From positions 18,207,553 through 18,271,552 of the forward strand of contig CM036199.1 of the NCBI GenBank assembly GCA_020631735.1: 64,000 nucleotides of DNA, given 5' to 3'. Source of the stretch: Saccharum officinarum. Its lineage: Eukaryota > Streptophyta > Magnoliopsida > Poales > Poaceae. Each line of letters begins with the position of its first letter. Within the stretch, counting starts at the first letter, position 1. The notes under the pieces were generated by a model. That model searched no databases. It was not told the origin of the DNA and was given only the letters and a program-made list of their open reading frames with translations. Made by a program: the position numbers and the translations under genes. Shown here piece after piece: positions 20,710 through 32,124 of this stretch.

Positions 20710-23196
20710 ATGGCGTACGCGTACCCGTACGTCTTCCGTGCCCAGGCGCCACCAGCGAGAATGGAGGATCACAAGGCCAAGGACGCCGCGCCTGCTCCAC
20801 AGGTCAAGGAGCAGTGGCCGGCCGGCGGTGGCAGCAGAAGCGCGAGCCCACACGGCGCAGGAGCCAGGTGGCCGGACGGCCTTGGCTCAGGGGAGAGCCA
20901 GAGGCTGGCGAGCGCCTACGACCTCGTGGAGACGATGCATTACCTGTACGTGCGCGTCGTCAAGGCGCGCGGGCTCCCGGCGAGCGCCGTCACCGGCGGG
21001 TGCAGCCCCTACGTGGAGGTCCGCGTCGGCAACTACCGCGCCGCCACGCGGCATTGCGTGGCGAAGGCCAGCCCCGAGTGGAACCTGGTGTTCGCCTTCT
21101 CCAGGGACCGCGTGCAGGCCACGGTGCTGGAGGTGTTCGTCAGGGACAGGGACACCCTGGGGCGCGACGACTGCGTCGGCAGAGTCGCGTTCGACATCGC
21201 CGAGGCGCCGGTGCGCGTGCCGCCGGACAGCCCGCTCGCGCCGCAGTGGTACCGTCTCGAGGGTACTGCTGGTGGTGGAAAGATGGCGGCCAACGGCGAG
21301 GTCATGCTCGCCGTCTGGGTCGGCACGCAGGCGGACGAGGCGTTCTCGAACGCGTGGCACGCCGACTCCGCCTCCGTCCTCGGCGGTGACGGCGCGGCGG
21401 CCGTGCACAACACGCGGTCCAAGGTGTATGTTACGCCCAAGCTGTGGTACCTCCGCATAGGCGTGCTCGAGGCTCAGGACGTCGTGGCGCCCGGTGCCGG
21501 TGCCGGCGCCACTGCGGACAAAGGCCGGCACACGGAGGTCTTCGCCAAGGTGCAGGTCGGCGGCATGGTGCTCAGGACTCGGCCTTGCACCACCAGGAGT
21601 CCGACGCACCTTGCGTGGAACGAGGAGCTGGTGTTCGCCGTGGCTGAACCGTTCGACGACCCGGCGGTTCTTATCATCGAGGCCCGCGTGCACCCCGGCA
21701 AGGACGAGATCGTCGGACGCGCCTTGCTGCCGCTCACGCTCTACGAGAAGCGGGTAGACCGCCGTCCGATCCAGTCGCAGTGGTTCATTTTGGAGCCCTT
21801 CGGGCGTCCGGCGCGCCCGCCGGAGGCCGTCTTCGCCAGCCGCGTGCACCTCCGCGCGTGCCTCGAAGGCGCGTACCACGTCATGGAGGAGCCGACCATG
21901 TACGCCAGCGACACGCGCCCAACCGCGCGGCAGCTGTGGCGCCCGCCGATCGGCGTGCTGGAAGTCGGCGTCCTCGGCGCGCAGGGGCTCACGCCGATGA
22001 AGACCTTCGACGGCCGGGGCACGACCGACGCGTACTGCGTGGCCAAGTACGGGCAGAAGTGGGTGCGCACGCGGACCGTGGTGGACTCTTGCAGCCCCCG
22101 GTGGAACGAGCAGTACACGTGGGAGGTGTACGACCCGTGCACGGTGCTCACGCTTGCCGTGTTCGACAACTGCCACCTCGGCAACGCCGCCGCCGGCAAC
22201 GGCACCGTCATCAGGGACCAGAGGATCGGCAAGGTCAGGATCCGCCTCTCGACGCTAGAGATGGACAAGGCCCGCACTAGCGCGCACCCGCTCGTCGTGC
22301 TGCACCCATCCGGCCTGCGCAAGAACGGCGAGCTCTGCCTTGCCGTGCGCCTCACCTGCCTCTCCCTCGGCAGCGTGGTGCGCCTCTACGGCCAGCCCCT
22401 CCTCCCCAAGGTGCACTACATCCAGCCGCTCACCGTCGTGCAGCTTGACAGCCTACGGCGGCAGGCGATGAGCATCGTGGCGGCTAGGCTGAGCCGGGCC
22501 GAGCCGCCGCTGCGTCGGGAGGTCGTGGAGTACATGCTCGACGCGGACTCGCACGTCTGGAGCATCAGGCGGAGCAAGGCCAACTTCTTCCGCGTCACGG
22601 CGCTCCTGTCAGGCGCGGCCAGCACCGTGCGGTGGCTAGCCGACGTTTGCCGCTGGAAGAACCCGGCGACGACGGTCCTCGTGCACGTGCTCTTCATCAC
22701 CCTCATGTGCTTCCCGGAGCTCATCCTGCCGACCATGTTCCTGTACATGTCCACAGCTGGCCTCTGGAACTACCGTCGCCGGCCGCGCCGGCCGCCGCAA
22801 ATGGACGCGAGGCTCTCGTGCGCCGAGGCGACCCACCCCGACGAGCTCGACGAGGAGCTGGACACGTTCCCGACGTCGAGGCCCAACGCCGTGGTGCGGC
22901 TGCGGTACGACCGTCTGCGGAGCGTGGCCGGGCGGATCCAGACGGTAGTCGGAGACGTGGCGACGCAGGGAGAGCGGATCCGGTCCCTGCTCGCGTGGAG
23001 GGACCCGCGGGCCACGGCACTGTTCACGGCGTTCTGCCTCGTCGCCGCCGCCGTGCTCTACGTCACACCGATCCGGGTCGTGTCGCTCGTCGTCGGCCTG
23101 TACGTGCTCCGCCACCCGAGGTTCCGGGGCCGGATGCCGTCGGCTGCCAGCAACTTTTTCAAGAGGCTGCCGTCACGGGCTGATACTATGCTGTAG
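20710..23196 (+). CDS. MCTP protein: multiple C2 domains and C-terminal transmembrane region
   Basis: Intronless, 828 residues from the ATG at 20710, chosen for its good context (GTCATGGCG); in-frame ATGs at 20611 and 20761 are alternatives. Three C2 domains lie at about residues 75-180 (LYVRVVKARGLPAS ... YVEVRVG), 240-357 (WYLRIGVLEAQDV) and 410-530 (LEVGVLGAQGLTPMK ... TDAYCVAKYG). The PRT_C domain spans about 560-828 with two hydrophobic segments near 654-686 and 767-800. Plant MCTPs (FTIP1, QUIRKY) are ER-plasma membrane tethers, many at plasmodesmata, and traffic proteins such as florigen. The third C2 keeps acidic residues suited to calcium/phospholipid binding. Codon use is very GC-rich, as in many grass genes. 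The lack of introns is usual for the family. Which MCTP it corresponds to cannot be told here. Confidence 0.92.
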   Translation: MAYAYPYVFRAQAPPARMEDHKAKDAAPAPQVKEQWPAGGGSRSASPHGAGARWPDGLGSGESQRLASAYDLVETMHYLYVRVVKARGLPASAVTGGCSPYVEVRVGNYRAATRHCVAKASPEWNLVFAFSRDRVQATVLEVFVRDRDTLGRDDCVGRVAFDIAEAPVRVPPDSPLAPQWYRLEGTAGGGKMAANGEVMLAVWVGTQADEAFSNAWHADSASVLGGDGAAAVHNTRSKVYVTPKLWYLRIGVLEAQDVVAPGAGAGATADKGRHTEVFAKVQVGGMVLRTRPCTTRSPTHLAWNEELVFAVAEPFDDPAVLIIEARVHPGKDEIVGRALLPLTLYEKRVDRRPIQSQWFILEPFGRPARPPEAVFASRVHLRACLEGAYHVMEEPTMYASDTRPTARQLWRPPIGVLEVGVLGAQGLTPMKTFDGRGTTDAYCVAKYGQKWVRTRTVVDSCSPRWNEQYTWEVYDPCTVLTLAVFDNCHLGNAAAGNGTVIRDQRIGKVRIRLSTLEMDKARTSAHPLVVLHPSGLRKNGELCLAVRLTCLSLGSVVRLYGQPLLPKVHYIQPLTVVQLDSLRRQAMSIVAARLSRAEPPLRREVVEYMLDADSHVWSIRRSKANFFRVTALLSGAASTVRWLADVCRWKNPATTVLVHVLFITLMCFPELILPTMFLYMSTAGLWNYRRRPRRPPQMDARLSCAEATHPDELDEELDTFPTSRPNAVVRLRYDRLRSVAGRIQTVVGDVATQGERIRSLLAWRDPRATALFTAFCLVAAAVLYVTPIRVVSLVVGLYVLRHPRFRGRMPSAASNFFKRLPSRADTML

Positions 23197-24001
23197 GCTG
23201 TAGCCCGCAGTTCAGTGCCCCTTTGCGAGTGTATTGGTTTTCAACAATAGTAGTACTGGAAAAATTAGAGGCATGTTCCGAACATTATAAACCCAATTGC
23301 AGTCTGCATTTACAGAAAAAAAAAACATATTGTCCGTATCTTAACAAATTCGTGCATCACCCTACTAAAAAGATTCTATGACCAAAGTTTGTGCAATCTT
23401 CAACTAACCAGCTCATTTTAGCAAAGCAACCATTCCATAACTCAGACTGAGAATACAATCACGATTCTATGTACACTTGTTAAAAATGATGCAATCACGA
23501 TGCAAGCGGCCCTGTTCGCCTGGCTAAAAAGTCATGACGTACTGTTCGCTGATTTGTTGTGAGAGAAAAATACTATTCGTTGGTTGAAAAAATACGGCTT
23601 ATAAGACAAATAAAAAGGGCCACAGTGTACAAGGGTTAGTCAAATCATTTTGGGCAGCATGAAGCCAATGCAAAAATAGAATTTAACCGACAAAGGAAAC
23701 TCGAAATGGAGACAATGCTGATCATAGTCCAGCCTCCAGCAGATGCAAGGCTAAACTAAGGGCCGACGGATGAATGGTAAATGACAGGGCAGGACTTCGT
23801 TGCAAGTAGCTTACATATATAGTAGTTTATATATTGTGCAAAACATCACTAAATTTACCAGCAAAATGTATGACTTCATTAAGAATTTGACAGTGATTCA
23901 AATGGAAACCAAAGGTTCACCAGTCTGATACAAAATTCAAGAGCACCCTCAGGTAGATCAGGCAAACTGACTATTAAGCTTCACACCTAGCACCAACTAA
24001 T
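23197..24001. other. Intergenic and 3' flanks of MCTP and eL6, with a possible MITE
   Basis: Contains the 3' ends of the two converging genes. At about 23509-23624 a GGCCCTGTTCGCC ... AAAAAGGGCC stretch looks like a short MITE common in panicoid grasses; no clear target duplication is seen. Confidence 0.4.
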
Positions 24002-25983
24002 CTAGAAAACCATCTCATGGGGCTTGTCGCCGTCCCGGAGAGAGAACCGCGCACCGAGGTAGGTTTTCAGATCAGGCACAGCCTCAATAGCTTTGATCAG
24101 CTCGGCGTCCACCGCCTTCTGGTCATCCTTCTTGAACTGCGGCAGGTCCTTGGTTGCCTGGAAGATACAGGTAGGTTACTTCTAAGTACAGGAATGCCAG
24201 GTTACTAAAACAACAAGGTCTAAATTATGTATAGACATGCACCTCCTTCTCTGTCTCAAAAAGTTCACCCTCGGTCTTGGTTGCCTTCTTCTTCTTCTCC
24301 CTTGCAAAGTACTTGTCATCGAACTTCTCTACGTTAACACCAGAGATATCAACCTTCGTGGAGGTTGCAATGACATAGGTCTGATTCACACGGCGGATTG
24401 GGACTCCATTGATCTTGAAAGGTCCTGAAAGAGATAAGTACTGGTTAATGCATGACACACACAACACAGTATAATAAGAACATGCAACATACAGTCCAGA
24501 GTATGAAATAGCTTAGCAGACTTAAAAAACTAATAGGAGTTCATAACCTGCACACATTTTATGATACCTTAGTAGCTAGTACTAGCATGCCAGAAAAAAG
24601 CAAGCATACACTGAATCTACTCCAGCATATACAATTAATAGAGCAGCTGCTAAATACATACACATCTAAAAGAGCTGCAAAACATGCACGAGCAAATGAC
24701 CCGATTAACAAAGCTCCTAATCTTACAAAATAGAAACAAACTTTTTAACGTCGTGCAGTACTCGACTCTCGGGGATATTCTGTCAGATTGGTGTGGCCAC
24801 AAAGCCACACATTGACATTGTAACAAGTGTAAAAATGTAATCTAACAAGGTCTGAAACAGTGTTATGTTACTCGGAGTAAGCAACCAAGTGCTGATATAT
24901 GATCAAAACACTCAGCGCACCATGATAATCCATTCAGGATTTTTAATTGGATGTTGGAACAATGGATATTTCACCCATTCTATAAAATAATGCAGGAAAA
25001 GATAATACAATTATACAAGTAGTAAAAGAAAAGTTCAGTACAAATTTATCCCAATCAATTCCCAATAAAAAGGGTCATGTGATAGGAGTTTTACAGAATT
25101 TGAGATCAAAGTCTATAGCCATTGCAACCATTTCTGATTAATGTAATAATGCAATGAATTTGTTATACACTCAGTTGAGGCTTCCATTCCCAAATAAAAC
25201 ACGTTCATAAATCAATATCACTGCAATTGCTCCCAATTTCACACCCATACGAATATAAGCAAGGAACTGAAATATGACCACACCAACAATTTGCAACAAG
25301 GAATACAAGTACTTTCCATCATCGAATGCACAAACAGATTTCCACAGCATCAGCAAATTTCAAGACAATATTAACTTCAACATCGCATTTCAACTCCAAG
25401 ATGACTATGCTGTATAATGTTCAATCTACAACGTTCCAGTACAGAATAAAGGCAAGGAGACGTTGTCAGCAAACAGCTAATGCAGCTATTCAAAACAAAC
25501 AATGCATTTGTAACACTCCATTCAACAATTCACCAAACATAAATTCGAAATAAACGGTGTCAGACTAACGTAGGCTCACCAGTAACAAGGAGCAGGCCAG
25601 ATTTGAGCTGCTTGAGGAAAACAACTCTCTTCCCCATGAACCTCCCGGCGAGCAGAATCAGCACGGTGCCCGGAGTGATTGACGACCTGCACGCATCAGA
25701 AACCGTCAGGACTCGCAGCTCACGGCAAACAAATCGTACTGAAGAAATGACGCAATCCATGCAGGAACCTAAGCTTGGTGGGCTTCGGCTTGCGGGTGCT
25801 GGGCTTGCGCGGCTTCACGTCATCAGCGGGGTAAAACTTGGGCTCGGCGACCGCGGCGGGCTTCTCGGCCTTGGGGAAGGCGCCGCCGTGCTTAGCCTTG
25901 ATCGCCCACAGACCGCGGCGGTGGTACGCGTGAGACCGCGAGGCCTTCTTGATGCCCTGCGACAGCTTAGACGACGGCGCCAT
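24002..25983 (-). CDS. RPL6: 60S ribosomal protein L6 (eL6)
   Basis: Four exons, all with consensus splice sites and matching phase: 25769-25983, 25580-25686, 24243-24424 and 24002-24157. They give a 219-residue protein, the usual plant eL6 length. The N-terminus is Lys/Arg-rich ([20 protein letters not shown]) and the core SH3-like fold is covered by [20 protein letters not shown] and VLFLKQ-like [18 protein letters not shown]. The third exon carries [18 protein letters not shown], and the C-terminus is acidic/basic mixed, ending in [11 protein letters not shown]. It is a structural component of the cytosolic large ribosomal subunit. Intron 2 is long (1.15 kb) and AT-rich. The gene reads intact. 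Confidence 0.96.
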
Positions 25984-26044
25984 TGGATAGGCTGGCGGCG
26001 CGGCGGTGGGCGGCGGCGGCAGGGAGTGGGGGCGGAGGTGGAAG

Positions 26045-26158
26045 AGAAGCGGGGGGCGGGGGGTAGGGTTCGGCTTATATATCTCGCGGCGGCGGGGTAC
26101 TTGTGAGGTGGTAAACCCTAGTCTTCGAGTGGAGCGTAATGGGCCGGGCAGTTGGGCC
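26045..26158 (-). promoter_or_regulatory. eL6 promoter: TATA box, telo-box and two site II elements
   Basis: On the gene's strand a TATATAAG-type box lies at 26073-26084, about 95 bp before the start codon. Further upstream are a telo-box (AAACCCTAG on the plus strand, 26113-26121) and two TGGGCC site II motifs (26140-26145, 26153-26158). Telo-box plus site II is the known signature of plant ribosomal-protein and other growth-linked promoters. Confidence 0.75.
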
Positions 26159-26170
26159 GCTCAAGCCATG

Positions 26171-26412
26171 GCCGCGTTCACTTCCCCTCCCAACCCAAAA
26201 TATTTCCTCTTACACACATCACATCAAATCTTTTGACGCATGCATGGAGCAATAAACGTAGGTAAAAAAGATAATTAATTGCATAGTTTGTCTGTAAATG
26301 TCGGGACGAATCTTTTGAGCCTAGTTAGTCCATAATTGGATAAATTTTGCCAAATAACAACGAAAGATGCTACAGTAACTTTTCAGCTACTTTTCGCGAA
26401 GTGAACACACCC
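26171..26412. mobile_element. MITE-like element upstream of eL6
   Basis: Ends GCGTTCACTTCCCC and GAAGTGAACACACCCC are inverted repeats. The interior (AATCTTTTGAGCCTAGTTAGTCCATAATTGG split by variants, then GCTACAGTAAC) is the core of a very common grass MITE family. Class not certain. Confidence 0.6.
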
Positions 26413-27007
26413 CATGTATTATGTTGCATGTTTGATCCAGAATAATCATTTATACATTTGATTAAAAAAACTGAAAATGATCTAAAAATGGTGTTGACAT
26501 ATTTGAATTTAAACGATAAAATATTCTCACTAAAATAAAAATTTACTACCTCCACTATAAATTTATGTCCTTTGAATTTAAACCAAACTTCTGTTCTTTA
26601 CCGAGTTTAAAGAAAAAAAAATATATTAACATATATAACACTATTAACTATTTAGGGATACCCAATGATGAATTTAATAAAAATAATTTTACGTTATATG
26701 AGTCTATGCATTTTTTCATAAACTCTATCAAAATTTAGAGAAAATTGATTTCAGACAAAACCAAAAAGACATTTTTTAACAAAAGGAGTAACACATGAAA
26801 AATACTCAAAAATTAAATATTATGACCATGTTTTCTCCTGAATCTATGCTCTCGCTAAATTGGATTTTTTTAACATGTTGTTTCAAGTATTAATAACTTG
26901 CTTGTATTGCTAATAATTAATTAATCATTAGGAAAGACTGATTTGGGTCCTAATGGATGGAGGCACGTATGGACATCATATTGTCAGTGTTTTTTTTGTC
27001 TTCTATA
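26413..27007. other. AT-rich intergenic DNA, nothing recognised
   Basis: Low-complexity AT-rich sequence with no exon or clear repeat boundary. Confidence 0.5.
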
Positions 27008-27266
27008 CTCCCTCCGTCCCGTGATAAAAGATCTTATAGGATTCAAATTTTGTCCTAGAATATTTTATTATCACTTTCAAATACTTCTTTTCTCTTTTCC
27101 CAATACATGTTTATCTTTTCTGAATACATTTCTATCTTTACCTCCCTCCCTCCCTCCCTCTCTCTCTCTCTCTCACCTTCTCTTTTTCTATGCATCATAC
27201 TTTTTTTCCATTTTCTTAATTCCCGTCCTTAGACCTATAAAGTCTTTTATTATGGGACCGATGGAT
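27008..27266. mobile_element. Stowaway-like MITE containing a CCTC/CT microsatellite
   Basis: CTCCCTCCGTCCCGTGATAA at the left and TTTTATTATGGGACCGATGGA at the right form an inverted repeat, flanked by TA. A (CCTC)n(CT)n tract lies at about 27140-27174. Confidence 0.75.
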
Positions 27267-27407
27267 TAGTTCACTAGTTCTAGTAGTAGATGGAGAAGAG
27301 CTAGAAGAATGGTGTGACGTGTGGTTTGGGGGAGTGTGGGAAGTTCCAGGAGCACGAGGCAAAAGCTCCACTTCTTCCTCCCGAGGCATACACTCCAGCC
27401 AACTGAG

Positions 27408-27541
27408 GCCTTGTTTATGCAAGTGTATTCATTCCGATCAATATGTGTTGGAGTGAAATGGAATGAAATTTAGTTTAATTTCACTCCAATCAACTTCAAT
27501 GCATATGGATTGAGATGAATACTTGCGCATCCAAGCAAGGC
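27408..27541. mobile_element. Short MITE (134 bp)
   Basis: GCCTTGTTTATGCAAGT and ACTTGCGCATCCAAGCAAGGC are terminal inverted repeats, and the interior is palindromic around ATTTCACTCCAATCAAC. Family not assigned. Confidence 0.65.
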
Positions 27542-27578
27542 TTAAGTGGACCAATGACCATTTAAATACATTGCACAT

Positions 27579-29216
27579 GGGGAAGCATGTGCACATTGTG
27601 TAAAAAACTAACGACAAGTGCGATTATTCAAATCCAGCCCAAGCCTTCAAAACTAATGACACCTGAATTTCAAGCAATGCGGGTGGTCGATCATGGAACA
27701 AAAGGCAAGCATGCAAGCATCATACGCCATGCTTTAACAAGCTTAAGTCACCAAGTATATTTTCTAGCTTATTCCTTAAGAACACAAGCCAATTTACATA
27801 ATTGGCCACTACATGCAGGCTGTTGGAAATCCGACAGCCTTTTTTTTACAACAGAAATCTGACAACCTTAAAAACATTATGCATGCATACATACACCTCT
27901 GTTTACAGAGAAATCACATAAATCAAGCACTATATGGTACCCTCACTGATTGGGTGCAAATTTGATGATGTAAAATGCAGTTACTTTTGAGTACTTGAGG
28001 CCCATTTCAATGAAATCAAGATTTTTTTCTATTTGAATGTGATTGTAATATAATATATTGATCCGTTACTTGGGCAAGAAGAACTGATAATGTTGCAAAT
28101 AAAATCAAATCAGGGGAAGCATGTGCACATTGTGTAAAAAAACATGAATTTACTCCGTATGCTACTCTCAATTTTCTCATTTAAAACAATGCCCCGTTTC
28201 TTTCCTTGCTACGTATTCTTTGCCGGTGCAATGGTAAATTGTGCAGTTAGCATAAAGCATCCATGGATTTCATAACGGTTCCTTTGTAAAAGCAAGCATC
28301 AATCATGATGCGTCCATGGCAACAGTCTGTGCAAACACATTGTGCCAAAGTTTCATTAGAACTGACAAGTGCGATTATTCAAATCCAGCCCAAGCCTTCA
28401 AAACTAATGACATATGAATTTCAAGCAATGCGGGTGGTCGATCATGGAACAAAAGGCAAGCATGCAAGCATCATACGCCATGCTTTAACAAGCTTAAGTC
28501 ACCAAGTATATTTTCTAGCTTATTCCTTAAGAACACAAGCCAAATTACATAATTGGCCACTACATGCAGGCCGTTGGAAATCTGACAGCCTTTTTTTTTA
28601 CAACAGAAATCTGACAACCTTAAAAACATTATGCATGCATACAAACACCTCTGTTTACAGAGAAATCACATAAATCAAGCACTATCTGGTACCCTCACTG
28701 ATTGGGTGCAAAATTGATGATGTAAAATGCAGTTACTTTTGAGTACTTGAGGCCCATTTCAATGAAATCAAGATTTTTTTTTCTGTTGAATGTGATTGTA
28801 ATATAATATATTGATCCGTTACTTGGGCAAGAAGAACTGATAATGTTGCAAATAAAATCAAATCAGGCTAGAGCAATCCAGAGAAAATGAAACATGAAAT
28901 CTGACAACCTTTTTTTTTTACAACAGAAATCTGACAACCTTAAAAACATCATGCATGCATACATAAACCTCTGTTTACAGAGAAGTCACATAAATCAAGC
29001 ACTATCTAATACCCTCACTGATTGGGTGCAAATTTGATGATGTAAAATGCAGTTACTTTTGAGTACTTGAGGCCCATTTCAATGAAATCGAGCAAAAAAA
29101 TTTGTTGAATGTGATTGCAATATAATATATTGATCCGTTACTTGTGCAAGAAGAACCGATAATGTTGCAAATAAAAGCAAATTAGGCTAGAGTAATCCAG
29201 AGAAAATGAAATATGA
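27579..29216. repeat. Three-copy direct repeat, ~500-bp unit
   Basis: Copy A at 27613-28113 and copy B at 28364-28866 match almost throughout. Copy C (28896-29216) covers only the second half of the unit. A 29-bp leader (GGGGAAGCATGTGCACATTG...) is repeated at 27579 and 28113. Copy B has about 220 bp of extra DNA between that leader and the shared body that copy A lacks. Copies differ by a few percent, mostly in poly-T runs. No protein is evident; short frames are not conserved between copies. Confidence 0.85.
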
Positions 29217-29861
29217 ACTCCTATTGGTTCTTTTTTTATATAAAAAAGAACTACTTTTAGCTTTGAGACAAGCTGCACGCAGGCCCCATACAGTACTCCT
29301 CACTACTGCGTACTTCTTTCTTTGGCAAAACAACGAATTGAACAAAGTTGCTTTCTTCCAGGAATAGGGAAAAAACACAGTTCTTGCTTCCCATCCCACA
29401 ATCTGAACTTGAACACCTCCTCAAATAAGATCTGAACTTGAACAATCAGGCAACAATGCAAAGACGTTTGAAAACAAGCTGAGCATTTTATAAATTAAAC
29501 CAGCCAGCAATCACAAAGAGAACATCAATCAAAGAATGAACCAGCAACAAGACAAATTGACAATATTACGAGGGAAAGAACAACTCATACATGGAATTCA
29601 TTGTACACCCTTATTATGAATTGCTTTGTATTCCCTTTCTCTAATTGGCATGCCAAAACAAGGTTTTGATGATAGTTGATAGGTAGATGCTGCTTCCCCT
29701 ACTACAACAATGGAATTAGAACCAAAAGTGCACCACAGATCGATTACAGTTAACAACAAAGAAAGAGCATGATCATCGTGGAATCCGGTTCACGCCCGAC
29801 TGATCAAGACCACAACTTCCAGGAAGCGAGGATCCTCCGCCGCCGTGTCGCGCGCGCATGA
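29217..29861. other. 3' flank of the CLE gene, no other gene seen
   Basis: AT-rich sequence holding presumably the 3' UTR of the minus-strand CLE gene. No exon or repeat recognised. Confidence 0.5.
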
Positions 29862-30360
29862 TCAAGGCGACTGCCGCCTTGGCCCCCGGGCGTGGTGGTG
29901 GATGGGGTCCGGTCCCGTTGGCACCTCCCTCTCGGACTCCGCGCCGAAACCCGTCGTGCTCAGGTCCTCCTCCGCGCCCTGCACGCCGGAGCCGGAGAAA
30001 ACCCCGGCCAGGAAAGAAACCATCAGAAAAAAGCCGCCTTTTCTTGACCCTAGGCCGCAGCACGGCGGCGTCTCGCGTCTTCTTTTACCTTGGCCACGTC
30101 CGCCTTCTCCCGCAAGCCCTGCGCTGTGTCCATCAGCGCCGCTGTCTCGAGCCGTCGCAATGCAGCTGCTGCACCGCCGGCGAGGGTAGGAGCGGGCGAA
30201 AGCGTCAGGTTTTGGGGGCGGCGGAAGAACCAAGAAACACGGTTTGCGATGCGATGGGCTGGTGTTACGTACCTCCCCGGTAGGACGAGGCGGCGGCGGG
30301 CGGCAAGCAGGCCAAGAGCACAGCGACGGCGAGCAAGGCGACGACGGCCGCACGAGCCAT
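29862..30360 (-). CDS. CLE (CLAVATA3/ESR-related) signalling peptide precursor
   Basis: Three exons in phase: 30273-30360, 30089-30168 and 29862-29978, with donors GTACGT and GTAAAA and acceptors GTGCAG and GTGCAG. The product has 94 residues: a signal peptide (MARAAVVALLAVAVLLACLP, then PAAAS), a variable middle, and near the C-terminus the CLE motif REVPTGPDPIHHH followed by a short basic tail. The motif has the conserved Arg, the two Pro that become hydroxylated, Gly, Asp/Asn, Pro and His-His of A-type CLE ligands. Such peptides are processed to 12-13 residues and perceived by LRR receptor kinases that control meristem size. Two introns in a CLE gene are unusual and match CLV3 and its grass relatives (FON2/FON4 group), so a CLV3-like role is a reasonable inference. 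The second acceptor offers an alternative AG three bases on. A single unspliced frame of 181 codons also covers the motif but lacks a signal peptide. Confidence 0.88.
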
Positions 30361-31400
30361 CCGGCCAGACGCGGCGGCCTTGCGGACTCAGCCGCCAACA
30401 CGCGCAAGGCGAGGGAAGAGATGGAGGAACAAGAGCCAGGCTTGTCTGCTCCAAAACCCTCTCTGCCCTCTGCCGCAGAGTTGGTTTCGCCCGTCTGGTG
30501 GTCGTGGGGCTCAAACGAAAACCGGGAGGCGCATCGCGTCGCGGGCTCGCGCGGCAGGTGCTTTGCTCCCCTATCCGTGCTACGGTCACGTGCCGCGGAT
30601 ACACGTGGCGAGCATCGGGTGCTCTGATCGCGCGGGGAGAGCTCTCCTGCTGCGCCGTCGCGGCCAGCGCCGTATGTGGGGGCCCGCGATCCAGAGACGG
30701 GGGTGGAGCGGCCCGGGGATTTCTCGCCTTGGCGGCGAGCGAGCGCCGAGCGGCCGTCCTCTCGCCTCGCTGACGTCGCAGACAGCTGGTGGTTAGAGCC
30801 GTCGGACGATTTTACAGCTTTGCCACAGCTTGGATTCTTTTTCGCTTTTCCGCTTGGGAAATGGTAGAGAGACTCAGATATTTGAACTTCAAAATGTCTT
30901 CAACCTTTTTTTTTTTGCCCTCACCCAAAGCGGAACACAGAACCTTTGTACTTTTTTCCCTAAAAAAGAGAACGTTTGTACTTCGAAAAATGACCACTAG
31001 CGGGTAGCATCGAAAAAGATCAGCAAGGCTGTGCACACATCTTCTCCATGAGTGAGGTGGCAGTTGGAGCCATCGCCAGCAACATCACACAAGATGTAGT
31101 GTTTGAACAACATCCCAAAAGCACCAGGAAAACTACTTGGTGGTTTTTGAACTACTGGAAGTGCCAGAAGCCGGCTCCACCAAGTCTGAACAAAGTGATC
31201 AGCAAAGAACAAGGACAAGCTGGAATGTACGATTGATATACACATGAATACAGGACAAAATCCTGAAGGGAACAAGTAGCTTTCATAGAAAAGGATAAGG
31301 GGAAAGAGTACAGGTACTTCTAACTTCTACGACGTCCAGACCTTGCTTTTTTATGCTACCACTTGAGAGGAAATTAGTATACCAAGTAGCAACTACAACC
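30361..31400. other. 5' region of the CLE gene and intergenic DNA
   Basis: 30361-30790 is GC-rich and probably the CLE promoter and 5' UTR. 31000-31280 has short frames without known domains. Nothing else recognised. Confidence 0.45.
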
Positions 31401-31673
31401 AGGGATGAAAACAGACAGGATACGGAAGGATATCGCTGATATTACATTTGTTTTTATATTTTTAGTCGGATTCAGCTTCGAATACGGATAATGTTAGCCA
31501 TGCCGAATAGGATACGATTGGATGTTGACATCATAAATATGTGATTTAAGTATTCGGATACGGATACGGTATCGGATATTAAATATTCGGACTCAGATAC
31601 GGACATATCTGAACCCCTCTAAACGGATTCGGTCTCGAATACGGTCGGAAAATATTTGTACCGTTTTCATCCT
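31401..31673. mobile_element. MITE with GGATGAAAAC / GTTTTCATCC ends (273 bp)
   Basis: Terminal inverted repeats AGGGATGAAAAC and GTTTTCATCCT; the interior has repeated GGATACGGATAC / TATCGGATATT words. The ends resemble hAT-type grass MITEs. Target duplication not clear. Confidence 0.65.
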
Positions 31674-32124
31674 TAATTACAACTCAAAACTGACAAACAC
31701 ATGGTCAAGGAAACTGCCACTCCCTCATCAAAAAGGAAAAGGAACACTGCCAACTCGGAGCAAACAAATAAAAAACCCAGTAATCTTGCAGTATGTTTTA
31801 GAGATTCAGAGCAAACAACTTTGTTTTGATTCTTTCTTTCTTTTAAATAAAGGAAAACTCATTGATCTTTGACAGAAAAACAAAGATCAATTGATTGACT
31901 TCATATCATAGCATTAAGGCAAACTCGGAGTACACACCTGTAGCTTACACTTATTACTATTATTTTCAGCCACCTATTGATCATATATCACTACTATGAT
32001 CCTAATAAATCCTAAAATTGTAAAAACACAGCAGCAGCTGCAAGCCTGCAACTCAACCAACCCCAAAAGGAAAGAAATGCTCAACTGCTATGACGAGGCC
32101 TTCCGCTTTTGCTGTCCTACATGC
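31674..32124. other. 3' flank of the modular synthetase gene
   Basis: Lies just past the minus-strand stop at 32125 and probably includes its 3' UTR. No exon recognised. Confidence 0.5.

Noticed and set aside
20887..22176. 429-codon minus-strand frame opposite the MCTP gene
   Set aside because: It is Arg/His-rich shadow coding caused by the GC-rich codons of MCTP; no domain, and the opposite strand has clear C2 domains.
29862..30407. Single unspliced 181-codon frame containing the CLE motif
   Set aside because: It lacks a signal peptide. The spliced three-exon reading supplies one and keeps phase at both junctions.
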